Assembly (NCBI GenBank): GCA_009842325.1
Contig: VYFQ01000016.1
Span: forward strand, 80,505 to 144,504
DNA length: 64,000 nt
Direction of reading: 5' to 3'
Source: Acidimicrobiaceae bacterium
GTDB lineage: Bacteria > Actinomycetota > Acidimicrobiia > Acidimicrobiales > Aldehydirespiratoraceae
The position numbers and the translations under genes were made by a program. Shown here one piece after another: positions 51,868 through 60,030 of this stretch; positions within the stretch are counted from its first letter, which is position 1; the number at the start of each line of letters is the position of its first letter. The notes below the pieces were generated by a model. It did no database searches, was not told the DNA's origin, and saw nothing but the letters and a program-made list of their open reading frames with translations.

Positions 51868-53411
51868 CCCGCTTCGCTTTCTGCCGTGAGGGGAGTCCGT
51901 AGAGCGGAGACTGCTCCGAGGGCGGCCGCGGCTGCGCCTACGGCCACGAGGATGGATCCGGCGAAGGCCACCACGTTCAGTACGGCGCTGCCGTCGAGCG
52001 AGAGGGCCATGAGGTCGGGGGCATCGGCAAGGAATCCCGAGATGAGATCGGACAGGACCAGCAGCCCGCCGCCGCCCAGAAGCAGCGCGACCGCCCCCCG
52101 GCCGACAACCACCGAGAGCGGGCCGATCAGCAGCTCGTGCGACCAGTTCCGCAGTGCGACGACGCCGGCGATGAGGCCCGCGGCCACGACGCCGTGGAAC
52201 ACCGCCCAGGTGGCGGTGGTCTCAAGCAGATCAAGCGGCTCGATCACTCGCAGAGCCCCCACCAGAGCGGCGGCGCCCAAGAGTTTCAGGGCCGCGCCCG
52301 CGCCCAGCATCCTCACATCGAGGAGCCGGTCCGGCGTCTTGGTGCCCCTCAGCACCAGCTCGGCCGCGCCGCCGGCCAGCGCCACCAGCGGCAGGACCGC
52401 GGCCAGGCCGAAGGCCACGTAGACCAGCCCGTCGCGGAGGTCCTGCGGGGCGGTGAAGTAGTCCTGCGACCAGCCGCCCACGGCCAGCAGTCCGAACAAC
52501 CCCACGATTACGGTGATGGCCTCGGGGCGGCTGGAGCGGGCCCCCACGGTGGCACCAATGGCCTCGACCGCGATGCCGAGCACCGGCACGGCCATGATGT
52601 AGACGGCGGGCTGCTCCACCAGCCAGTCGAGTTGCAGCCATATGTCGGGACTCTCGGCCCGACCGAAGGCGATGGCCGGCCTGCCCCGCAAGTCGGCGTA
52701 GATCACCACGAGGTTGGCGATAGCGACGGGCAGCGTGAAAAGCCAGACCGCGGCGGCCACGAGCATCGACCACGAGAAGGGGGGCACGTCCAGCAGGCTC
52801 ATACCCGTCTGCCGCAACGAGATCACGGTGGTGGCCACGGTCACCGCACCGAGCAGCAGCGCCACGATCACCATGCCGGTGCCGAGCAGGGTGAGCGCCA
52901 TGGCATCGCTCTCGTTGCCGGTCACGCCGTCAATGGCGCCCCAGCCCCCGCCGGCGAACACCGACACCACGATGATCACCGCACCGATCAGCCACGACCA
53001 GAACGACGCCAGCGCAGCCCGGGGGAAGGCAACATTGCCGGCACCGACCTGAGACGGCACCACGGCCAGGGCCACGCCCAGCAGCAGCGGCATCACCACC
53101 AGCAACATGAAGGACATCCGGTACAGGGTCCACATGCGGAAGTAGGCGTTGAACCCGCCGAACAGGTCCCAGGGAGCGACCGCCTCGGTCCGCCCGAGCG
53201 AGAGCAGCACCCCGATCACAGAGGTGCCCGCGCCCAGCAGCAACGACGTCACCACGAACAATCGGCCGACGGTGGCCGCGTCGCTGGTGACGAAGGGCTG
53301 GGCCAGGACGCTGGGCGCCTCGGGCGCTTCGTCAGAGGACTCCGGCGCGGCTGCGCCGTCCTCGCTCGGGGGAGCCTCCGAGTCCGCGATGGCCGGTTCG
53401 GTCAGCGTCAT
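51864..53411 (-). CDS. Cytochrome oxidase subunit I paralogue without metal ligands
   Basis: A 515-residue, about 12-helix protein clearly homologous to CtaD of the same operon: MWTLYRMSFMLLVVMPLLLG against MYTMHGVTMVFLFIMPLAAA, and GNVAFPRAALASFWSWLIGA against RDVAFPRLNALSFWIWLSGA. Every metal ligand is changed. The heme a His becomes Tyr97; HPEVY becomes QPAVY (267-271); the CuB pair HH becomes Gln316-Asp317; the AHFH segment aligns with residues lacking His. It cannot hold hemes or CuB in the usual way, so a structural role is likely. An acidic 40-residue leader precedes helix 1. Confidence 0.85.
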   Translation of the reverse strand: MTLTEPAIADSEAPPSEDGAAAPESSDEAPEAPSVLAQPFVTSDAATVGRLFVVTSLLLGAGTSVIGVLLSLGRTEAVAPWDLFGGFNAYFRMWTLYRMSFMLLVVMPLLLGVALAVVPSQVGAGNVAFPRAALASFWSWLIGAVIIVVSVFAGGGWGAIDGVTGNESDAMALTLLGTGMVIVALLLGAVTVATTVISLRQTGMSLLDVPPFSWSMLVAAAVWLFTLPVAIANLVVIYADLRGRPAIAFGRAESPDIWLQLDWLVEQPAVYIMAVPVLGIAVEAIGATVGARSSRPEAITVIVGLFGLLAVGGWSQDYFTAPQDLRDGLVYVAFGLAAVLPLVALAGGAAELVLRGTKTPDRLLDVRMLGAGAALKLLGAAALVGALRVIEPLDLLETTATWAVFHGVVAAGLIAGVVALRNWSHELLIGPLSVVVGRGAVALLLGGGGLLVLSDLISGFLADAPDLMALSLDGSAVLNVVAFAGSILVAVGAAAAALGAVSALRTPLTAESEAG

Positions 53412-53430
53412 CGGGAGGCGATGCTATCCA

Positions 53431-54339
53431 TCACAGGCCGTTGCGGATCAGCACGTCAACCGCGACGGCCCCGAAGAGGATCATGACATAGGCGTTGGAC
53501 CAGCCGAACAACCGTATCGACCGGGTGGGATCGGGGCGGCGCAGAACATCGAGCGCCAGGCCACCGAAGCCGGCGCCACTGACGACCGCAACCACCAGAT
53601 AAAGGACGCCCATCTGAGCCACGGGCACGAGCAGCAGCGAGAACGCCACCAGGACGACCGTGTAGGCGACGATGCGGCGAGCGGTGGACCGCAGTCCGGC
53701 CACCGCGGGAAGCATGGGAACGTCGGCAGCCTGATAGTCGCTGCGGTAGCGGATGGCCAGGGCCCAGAAGTGAGGCGGCGTCCAGTAGAAGATCACCGCG
53801 AACAGCACTACCGGAGGCCAGTCGAGCGAGCCCGTGACCGCGGTCCAGCCCACTAGGGTCGGCACTGCTCCGGCCGCGCCGCCGATCACGATGTTCCGGA
53901 TGGACGTGCGCTTGAGCCATAGCGAGTAGACGAACACGTAGAACGCGGCCGCAGCCGTGGCCAGCGCGGCCGACAGCAGGTTCACGAACGCCCACAGCCA
54001 CACGAAGGAACCCACGGTGAGAGCGACCGCGAACACGACCGCCTCGGTTGGACGGACTGCGCCCGTGACCAGCGGCCGGTTGCGGGTCCGGTGCATGAGC
54101 CGGTCGATGTCGCGGTCGACGTACATGTTCAGCGCGTTGGCGCCACCCGCGGCCAGCGCCCCACCCACCACCGTGGCCGCGATCAGCCACAAAGACGGCA
54201 GGCCTTGCTCAGCCAGGATCATCGACGGAACGGTGGTGACCAGCAGCAATTCGACGATCCGGGGCTTGGTCAGAGCCACGAAGGCCGCAGCGCGGGCTCG
54301 GCGAGGCGCGCGTACCCCGCCGGTCACGGTTCCGGTCAC
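53431..54339 (-). CDS. ctaB: Protoheme IX farnesyltransferase (heme O synthase)
   Basis: A 302-residue UbiA-type prenyltransferase that adds farnesyl to heme B, the first step to heme A. The Asp-rich motif is NALNMYVDRDIDRLMHRTRNRPL, and the second motif region is YWTPPHFWALAIRYRSDY. About nine helices. GTG 54339 is preferred to an upstream TTG. It lies 19 bp upstream of the subunit-I paralogue, so the operon may begin here; ctaA is divergent. Confidence 0.95.
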   Translation of the reverse strand: MTGTVTGGVRAPRRARAAAFVALTKPRIVELLLVTTVPSMILAEQGLPSLWLIAATVVGGALAAGGANALNMYVDRDIDRLMHRTRNRPLVTGAVRPTEAVVFAVALTVGSFVWLWAFVNLLSAALATAAAAFYVFVYSLWLKRTSIRNIVIGGAAGAVPTLVGWTAVTGSLDWPPVVLFAVIFYWTPPHFWALAIRYRSDYQAADVPMLPAVAGLRSTARRIVAYTVVLVAFSLLLVPVAQMGVLYLVVAVVSGAGFGGLALDVLRRPDPTRSIRLFGWSNAYVMILFGAVAVDVLIRNGL

Positions 54340-54408
54340 GCCCGGAAGGCTAGGACATTGAGAGGCCCATACGACAGCCAAGCGGGGAATCCAGCACCAT
54401 AGATTTCG

Positions 54409-54422
54409 CCCGCTCGGCCTCT
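54409..54422 (-). repeat. AGAGGCCGAGCGGG short repeat
   Basis: Exact 14-nt copy (minus strand) in the ctaB-ctaA divergent region, 11 bp before the ctaA start. The 51-nt partner repeat is absent here. Confidence 0.45.
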
Positions 54423-54433
54423 ACCATCGATGT

Positions 54434-55366
54434 GTGGCACCGCATGCCTACACCCGGCTCACTCGCTTCGCCCTGTGGGCGCTCACCGCGATAGTCGTGA
54501 CCGGTGTGGCCGTCCGCCTCACGGGGTCGGGTCTGGGCTGTGAGGACTGGCCTACCTGCTCAGAGGACCGCTTCGTAGCCGACCTCGAATACCACGCCCT
54601 GGTGGAGTTCGTGAACCGGCTCTTCACCGGTGTTGTCGCGATCGCGGTTATCGCGGCCGTGCTCGGCTCCTGGAGGCGGCGGCCGCGGCGGACCGATCTC
54701 ATCGTGCTGTCTCTGGGCCTGGTGGCGGGGGTGCTGGCCCAGGTCGGGCTGGGAGCACTGCTGGTGTTGAGCGAACTCGATCCCCGCTTCACCATGGGGC
54801 ACTTCCTGCTGTCGATGGTGCTGCTCTGGAACGCGGCCGTGCTCGACATCAGAGCCCGCAATGACGCCGTCGCCGCGGGCGCCTCAGGACGGCCCGACGG
54901 GTCAACGCCCGGTGAAGGGCCGCCCGACGCAGCGACCCGGTTGATGCAGTGGGCCGTGCTGGTGGTGGGCGGCGCGCTGCTGGTGACCGGCACCCTGGTA
55001 ACCGGGGCTGGACCCCATGCCGGCGACAGCCGGGCCGAGCGGCTCCCGCTGCTGGTGCGCGAGGTCGCCCGAGTCCACAGCATCGTCGCGCTGGCCCTGC
55101 TAGGGATGGTGGTGTGGACGTGGTGGCGGCTGCGGGCATCGAGCTCGGGGGGGCACGCCCGCATGGGACGGATCGCGGTGCTCCTCGCCGTGCAGGGCGC
55201 GGTCGGCTACACGCAGTACTTCACCGGCGTGCCCGTGCTGCTCGTGGGCATCCACGTGGCCCTGGCGTCGATCACCTGGATCGAGATCGTCAAGGCCGCT
55301 CACGACCCAGCAGCCGGATCTTCGAAGTCACTCCAGATCGTGCCGATGGCCGGGGCGCGGCCATGA
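54434..55366 (+). CDS. ctaA: Heme A synthase
   Basis: A 310-residue COX15/CtaA-type membrane protein that oxidises heme O to heme A. Seen are [16 protein letters not shown] (with the paired cysteines of the extracytoplasmic loop), EFVNRLFTG, the heme-ligand His in [18 protein letters not shown] and VGIHVALAS. The start is GTG 54434. Its stop overlaps the clpS start by 4 bp. With ctaB it provides heme A to the oxidase encoded alongside. Confidence 0.94.
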   Translation: MAPHAYTRLTRFALWALTAIVVTGVAVRLTGSGLGCEDWPTCSEDRFVADLEYHALVEFVNRLFTGVVAIAVIAAVLGSWRRRPRRTDLIVLSLGLVAGVLAQVGLGALLVLSELDPRFTMGHFLLSMVLLWNAAVLDIRARNDAVAAGASGRPDGSTPGEGPPDAATRLMQWAVLVVGGALLVTGTLVTGAGPHAGDSRAERLPLLVREVARVHSIVALALLGMVVWTWWRLRASSSGGHARMGRIAVLLAVQGAVGYTQYFTGVPVLLVGIHVALASITWIEIVKAAHDPAAGSSKSLQIVPMAGARP

Positions 55367-55653
55367 CTTCGCCGGTGACCACGCCGGTCCTGGATCCGGT
55401 GGACGAGACTGACCGGAGACCGGACCTGCCCTGGAAGGTGATCGTTCTCGACGACCCCGTCAACCTGATGTCGTATGTCACCTACGTGTTCCGCAAGCTG
55501 TTCGGCTACTCGCAGGAGAAGGCGCATCGCCTGATGATGCAGGTCCACACCGAGGGCAAGGCCGTGGTGGCGTCGGGTCAGCGGGAGAAGGCCGAGTTCG
55601 ACGTATACCGGCTCCACGAGCACGGCTTGTGGGCCATCCTCGAGCAGGACTGA
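55363..55653 (+). CDS. clpS: ATP-dependent Clp protease adaptor ClpS
   Basis: A 96-residue N-end-rule adaptor that delivers substrates to ClpA/ClpC. The family core is [37 protein letters not shown] and [20 protein letters not shown]. The ATG 55363 overlaps the ctaA stop by 4 bp. The DUF2017 gene follows, as in many actinobacteria. Confidence 0.95.
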   Translation: MTSPVTTPVLDPVDETDRRPDLPWKVIVLDDPVNLMSYVTYVFRKLFGYSQEKAHRLMMQVHTEGKAVVASGQREKAEFDVYRLHEHGLWAILEQD

Positions 55654-55661
55654 GCGGTCTG

Positions 55662-56150
55662 ATGGCGCGCGGGAAGTTCCGGTCAGGCCCCGACGGCATC
55701 ACGGTGACGCTGCGCGACGCCGAGCGATCGGGGCTGGCGGCGGTGCTCGAGCAGTTCCGGCAACTGCTCCTGGAGGGCACCGATGCCTCGATGCTGCGCT
55801 TCCAGCCGCCGGTGCACATCCACGACCACAAGGCCTCCGACGAGTTCTGGGAGATGGCCGCCGGACCCCTGCTGCGGCACCGGCTGGAGGCCCTCGACAT
55901 CGTGGAAGCCGGACTGGCCGGCGCCGCGCTGGACGACGAAGCGGTCTCGGCCTGGATACAGACTCTCAACAGCCTGCGTCTCTACCTGGGAAACACTCTG
56001 GAGGTCGGAGCGGCCACCTTCGATCCGCCCCGACCGGGGGACCAGCCTCAGGAAGCAGCCCGCTACATGCTCTACGAATGGCTAGGCGGCCTGCTCGACC
56101 AGCTGGTCGCGACCGCAGCCGGAACCCTCCCGCCCGGCAGCGACGACTGA
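55662..56150 (+). CDS. DUF2017 family protein
   Basis: A 162-residue protein of the actinobacterial DUF2017 family, regularly found after clpS. Its features are VTLRDAERSGLAAVLEQFRQLL, HKASDEFWEMAAGPLLRHRLEAL and LNSLRLYLGNTLEV. No activity is known; the constant linkage suggests a link to ClpS/Clp proteolysis. It starts 8 bp after the clpS stop. Confidence 0.88.
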   Translation: MARGKFRSGPDGITVTLRDAERSGLAAVLEQFRQLLLEGTDASMLRFQPPVHIHDHKASDEFWEMAAGPLLRHRLEALDIVEAGLAGAALDDEAVSAWIQTLNSLRLYLGNTLEVGAATFDPPRPGDQPQEAARYMLYEWLGGLLDQLVATAAGTLPPGSDD

Positions 56151-56181
56151 GAGCCGAAGTCCCGACGAGTAGCCTCGAAGG

Positions 56182-57285
56182 ATGCCGGTCCAACGACAGG
56201 AGCCCGCGAGCGCCTCGCTGCCATCGCCGTTTCCCGAGGGCTGGTACTTCGTGGCGAACCGCAAGGATCTGGAGAAGGCCGGGATCGTCCGCAAGACGTG
56301 GATGGGTACCGAGATCGTCGCCTGGTGCGACGACACCGGGCAGGTCTGCATCGCGGAGGCCTACTGCCCCCACCTGGGCGCCGATCTGGGGCCCGCCGCA
56401 GGAGGGCACGTCCGCGGCGGCCGGCTCGTCTGTGGCTTCCATGGCTTCGAGTACGACACCGGCGGCCAGTGCGTTGCCACCCCCTTCGCCCCCGCGCCGA
56501 AGGCAGCCCGGCTGCGAGTCTTCGAGCCTCGGGAGATCGCCGGCCTCGTCTTCGCCTGGTGGGGCGCCGGCGGGCGTCAGCCCCAATGGCACCTGCCCGC
56601 GGATGAACTGGACCAGACCGGCTGGAGCGACCTGCACGTCTGGACCTCGCGCTTTGTTGGCCATCCCCAGGAGACCACCGAGAACTCGGTGGACCTGGCC
56701 CATTTGCGCTACGTGCACGGATACGACAGCGTCAGCCGCGTCGAGGCGCTGGCGGTGGACGGGCACGTGCTGCTGAGTGATTTCGACTTCGCCACCACCC
56801 GGAAGATCACCCGTTTCGCTTCAACCAAGCTCAGAGTGTCCGCCCGCACACTCGTGGTCGGCCTGGGCTACTCGTTCGTGGAGATACGCGAGCACACCAT
56901 CGGCCTGGACATGCGCCTGTGGATCCTGGCCACGCCCGTCGACGGCACGCTCATCGACCTGTCGGTGGTCTCACAGACGGGAGAGATACGCAGTCCGAGC
57001 CGCTGGATCGCAGGGCTGGGTTTCCTGCCGGTGAGGCTGCGCGCTCCCATCATGAACAGGATCATGGCGGCCTTCGAGAAGCGGGACGTGCTCCAGGACG
57101 TGCCGATATGGAGCACCAAGAGCTACCGGTCCCGCCCGCGCCTGGCCCGCTCCGACGGTGAGATCATGCGGTACCGCGCCTACTGCGCCCAGTTCTACCC
57201 CACCCTGCCCGCAGCAGCCGGCGACACCGGGACCGCCGACGACATCGGGACTGTCGTCGACTTGCGGCCTGCGGCCGACGGATAG
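56182..57285 (+). CDS. Rieske non-heme iron oxygenase (KshA/cholesterol-desaturase-like)
   Basis: A 367-residue terminal oxygenase. The Rieske cluster is YCPHLGADL (Cys62, His64) and LVCGFHGFEYD (Cys84, His87). The mononuclear iron region is TENSVDLAHLRYVHGYDS, with His174 and His179. The opening FPEGWYFVANRKDLEKAGIVRK and this spacing are reminiscent of 3-ketosteroid 9-hydroxylases and Neverland/DAF-36 sterol desaturases, though other substrates are possible. It starts the probable operon with the FAD oxidoreductase and P450; no ferredoxin reductase is adjacent. Confidence 0.87.
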   Translation: MPVQRQEPASASLPSPFPEGWYFVANRKDLEKAGIVRKTWMGTEIVAWCDDTGQVCIAEAYCPHLGADLGPAAGGHVRGGRLVCGFHGFEYDTGGQCVATPFAPAPKAARLRVFEPREIAGLVFAWWGAGGRQPQWHLPADELDQTGWSDLHVWTSRFVGHPQETTENSVDLAHLRYVHGYDSVSRVEALAVDGHVLLSDFDFATTRKITRFASTKLRVSARTLVVGLGYSFVEIREHTIGLDMRLWILATPVDGTLIDLSVVSQTGEIRSPSRWIAGLGFLPVRLRAPIMNRIMAAFEKRDVLQDVPIWSTKSYRSRPRLARSDGEIMRYRAYCAQFYPTLPAAAGDTGTADDIGTVVDLRPAADG

Positions 57286-57306
57286 AGCGACATCGAACCG
57301 CAGGCA

Positions 57307-58695
57307 ATGTCCTCCAACGAGACGCGGACGGGGCCCCGGCGAGTGGCAATCGTCGGCGGCGGCATCTCGGGACTGGGAGCCGCATGGGCGCTGAACCATC
57401 ATCCGGACCGCTTCGACTTCCGTCTGTTCGAGGCGCAAGAGCAGATCGGCGGCAATGCGGTCACAGCCGACATGCCCCAGGACGACGGCGGCTCGATCCC
57501 CTTCGACATCTCGGTCACCGCCTGCATCCCGTCCGTGTACGACCACATCGTGCTGCTTATGGAGCAGTTCGGCATCGAGTTGCTCGACACCAAGTTCAGC
57601 TACAGCGTCAAGTACGGGGGGCGCATCTACGCCCACGACTTCGATTCCGACATCAGAGAGCAATTGCAACCCGAGATCGAGAGATTCCAGCGACTGTTGC
57701 AACGCCTGCACCGTTTCGGCTGGCTGAGCCGTTCCCAGTCCATAGCGTTGAACGCGCTCAACCCGTTCAACTACGTGAGCATGGGGACGCTGCTGAATCT
57801 GGGCGGCTTCTCCGGGGACTTCAGGTACAAGATCCTCAAGCCCATGTTCGTCAACTTCCTCATGGCGACGAACGTGTTCGACATGCCGGCCGCGCTCTTC
57901 GCGCGCTACCTCGAGTTCTTCGACATCGAGTCGGCCACGCCCATGCAGACCTGGGACCAGGGAACGCGGCGCATCTACGAGCACCTGTCGGCCGGCTTCA
58001 CCGACAAGATCTACCTGAACCGGCCGGTTGAGAAGGTCTACCGGTCGGAGTCCTCTGTCGTGGTCGAGGACGGCGCGGGAGAGCGCGAGACGTTCGACGA
58101 GGTGATCTTGGCGTGCAACGCCAACCAGGCGCTGATGATGCTCGACAATCCGACCGCCCTCGAGCGCTACCTGCTGTCGTCGATCCGGTACGAGAGCGAG
58201 TTGCACAACCACACGGTCGTGCACTCCGACGCCTCAGTCCTGCCCGACAACGAGGTGAAGCCCCTCAAGACTCGCAGCAACCACATCGAGCAGTACGGGG
58301 CCAGGCCGGACAACTACGAGATCACCTACATCATGCACAACCAGCAGCCATGGGCGAACCGGTCGGACAAACCCTGCCTGGTCACCTACAACCCGACCAG
58401 TCCCATCGACGAGGGCAAGATCATCAAGAAGTGGTGGTTCCAGCACATCGTCCACGATGTGCGCCACATGGCTGTGCTGGTCAACCTGTTCCGCTTCATC
58501 CAGGGCAGGAGACGGACATGGCACTGCGGTGCTCATACCCTGATCAACAGCCAGGAGACCTGCTTCGTCACAGGACTGGCAGCTGCAACGCAGATCGGCG
58601 CCGACTATCCCTTCGATGATCCCGCCGCCAAGCGGTCATTCAATTTCTACGGCAGCATCCTGCACGGCTCGCGATTCCGTAAGATCCTGCAATGA
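57307..58695 (+). CDS. FAD-dependent amine-oxidase-fold protein (COG2907-like)
   Basis: A 462-residue flavoprotein. The dinucleotide loop is VAIVGGGISGLGAAWAL (13-29) and FEAQEQIGGNAVTADMP is the adjoining GG motif. It resembles the COG2907 group of predicted NAD/FAD-binding proteins related to phytoene-desaturase and amine oxidases, found beside lipid-modification enzymes. Reaction unknown; a desaturase is one possibility. It starts 21 bp after the Rieske gene and its stop overlaps the P450 start by 4 bp. Confidence 0.85.
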   Translation: MSSNETRTGPRRVAIVGGGISGLGAAWALNHHPDRFDFRLFEAQEQIGGNAVTADMPQDDGGSIPFDISVTACIPSVYDHIVLLMEQFGIELLDTKFSYSVKYGGRIYAHDFDSDIREQLQPEIERFQRLLQRLHRFGWLSRSQSIALNALNPFNYVSMGTLLNLGGFSGDFRYKILKPMFVNFLMATNVFDMPAALFARYLEFFDIESATPMQTWDQGTRRIYEHLSAGFTDKIYLNRPVEKVYRSESSVVVEDGAGERETFDEVILACNANQALMMLDNPTALERYLLSSIRYESELHNHTVVHSDASVLPDNEVKPLKTRSNHIEQYGARPDNYEITYIMHNQQPWANRSDKPCLVTYNPTSPIDEGKIIKKWWFQHIVHDVRHMAVLVNLFRFIQGRRRTWHCGAHTLINSQETCFVTGLAAATQIGADYPFDDPAAKRSFNFYGSILHGSRFRKILQ

Positions 58696-59984
58696 CCCCG
58701 AGATCACAGCGGCGCGTTGAGCCCTCGAAGGCCGGCCATGAGGCGGTTGCCGCTGCCGCCGTTGCCTTGGAGGCTCGAACGGTGATCGATCCGGCAGTCT
58801 GGGCCGATCCCTATCCGTTCTATGAGAGGCTCCGCCGGGAGCGTCCCGTGTGGCTGGTGCCAGGACTCGATTTGGCCTACATCGCCACCCACGATCTCAT
58901 CGTGGACGCCGTCCGCCGGATCGACGATTTCTCCAGCCACCTCGACATGCTGGTCATCACCGGCAACGACGGCAACCCCGACCTGTTCCACACCGCCGAG
59001 TTCGGCGAGGGCACCACCACCCTGGCCACCGCCGACCCGCCCGAGCACACCGTTCACCGCAGCCTGGTATTCCCCGAGTTGGTCGCCCGCCGCATGGAGG
59101 CCATGCGACCCGAAATCGAGGTCTTCATCGACGAGCGGTTGGCCGTCGCCCGATCCCAGGGGACCAGGGTGGAGTGGGCCAACACCGTGGCCCATCCTGT
59201 GCCCGCCCGGGTCATCGGACGGCTTATTGGCTTGCCCGACGAAGACTGGCCCCAGGTGATGAAGTGGGCCCTCGGCGGCGGCAGGGTGCTGGCAGGCGTG
59301 CTCACTCGGCAGGACCTCATCGCCTTGACCAAGGAGCCGAACACGGCGAACGGGTTTCTGTACGCCAAGCTGAGTGAAGCCAGCAGCGATCCCGGCGACG
59401 ACCTCTTGGGGGTGTGCGCCCAAGCGGTGGCCAGCGGCGATCTGGACGTGCGCGACGCCGTCGGCACCCTCACCGTGCTGCTCGGCGCGGGCGGAGAATC
59501 CACCGCATCGCTGATCGGGAACGCCGTGCGGATGCTGGCCGACGATCCCTCCCTTCAGGAGCAAGTCCGGGCCGACCACGGCCTCATCGAGCGCTTCATC
59601 GAGGAAGCCGTACGGCTCGAATCGCCGTTTCGAGGCCACTACCGCCAGGTGAAGCGCGACTGCGAACTGGGGGGTTTCACCCTCACTGCTGGCACCACCG
59701 CTTTCTTGCTGTGGTCGTCGGCCAACCGCGACCCGGCCGAGTTCGACCGGCCCGACGAAGTGGTTCTGGACCGCCGCTTACCCCGCAGCCACCTGGCCTT
59801 TGGACGGGGCATCCACCACTGCGTAGGCGCTCCGCTGGCCCGCCTGGAGACCCTCTGCTCACTAGAGCGTCTGCTGCAAGACACCTCATGGTTCAGTTTG
59901 GCCGACGACGACCAGCCCCGCTGGGAGAAGAGCATGTTCGTGCGCCGCCACGAGCACCTCCCCCTGGACGTGACCTGGAACTAG
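58692..59984 (+). CDS. Bacterial cytochrome P450
   Basis: A 430-residue soluble class I-type P450. The I-helix motif is LLGAGGESTASL, the ExxR motif EEAVRLESPFRGHYR, and the heme-binding loop HLAFGRGIHHCVGAPLARLE with the thiolate Cys. All are intact, so it is probably an active hydroxylase needing a ferredoxin encoded elsewhere. It is translationally coupled to the FAD gene. Confidence 0.94.
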   Translation: MTPRSQRRVEPSKAGHEAVAAAAVALEARTVIDPAVWADPYPFYERLRRERPVWLVPGLDLAYIATHDLIVDAVRRIDDFSSHLDMLVITGNDGNPDLFHTAEFGEGTTTLATADPPEHTVHRSLVFPELVARRMEAMRPEIEVFIDERLAVARSQGTRVEWANTVAHPVPARVIGRLIGLPDEDWPQVMKWALGGGRVLAGVLTRQDLIALTKEPNTANGFLYAKLSEASSDPGDDLLGVCAQAVASGDLDVRDAVGTLTVLLGAGGESTASLIGNAVRMLADDPSLQEQVRADHGLIERFIEEAVRLESPFRGHYRQVKRDCELGGFTLTAGTTAFLLWSSANRDPAEFDRPDEVVLDRRLPRSHLAFGRGIHHCVGAPLARLETLCSLERLLQDTSWFSLADDDQPRWEKSMFVRRHEHLPLDVTWN

Positions 59985-60002
59985 CCCCCTGCCTTAGGGG
60001 GC
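59984..60002 (+). terminator. Hairpin after the P450 gene
   Basis: GCCCCCT (59984-59990) pairs with AGGGGGC (59996-60002) around a 5-nt loop, starting on the last base of the stop codon. A 7-bp GC stem without a U-tract; a weak terminator or processing site before the MMPL gene. Confidence 0.5.
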
Positions 60003-60030
60003 CGACGCCCGGAAGGTACAGTGACGCGCC

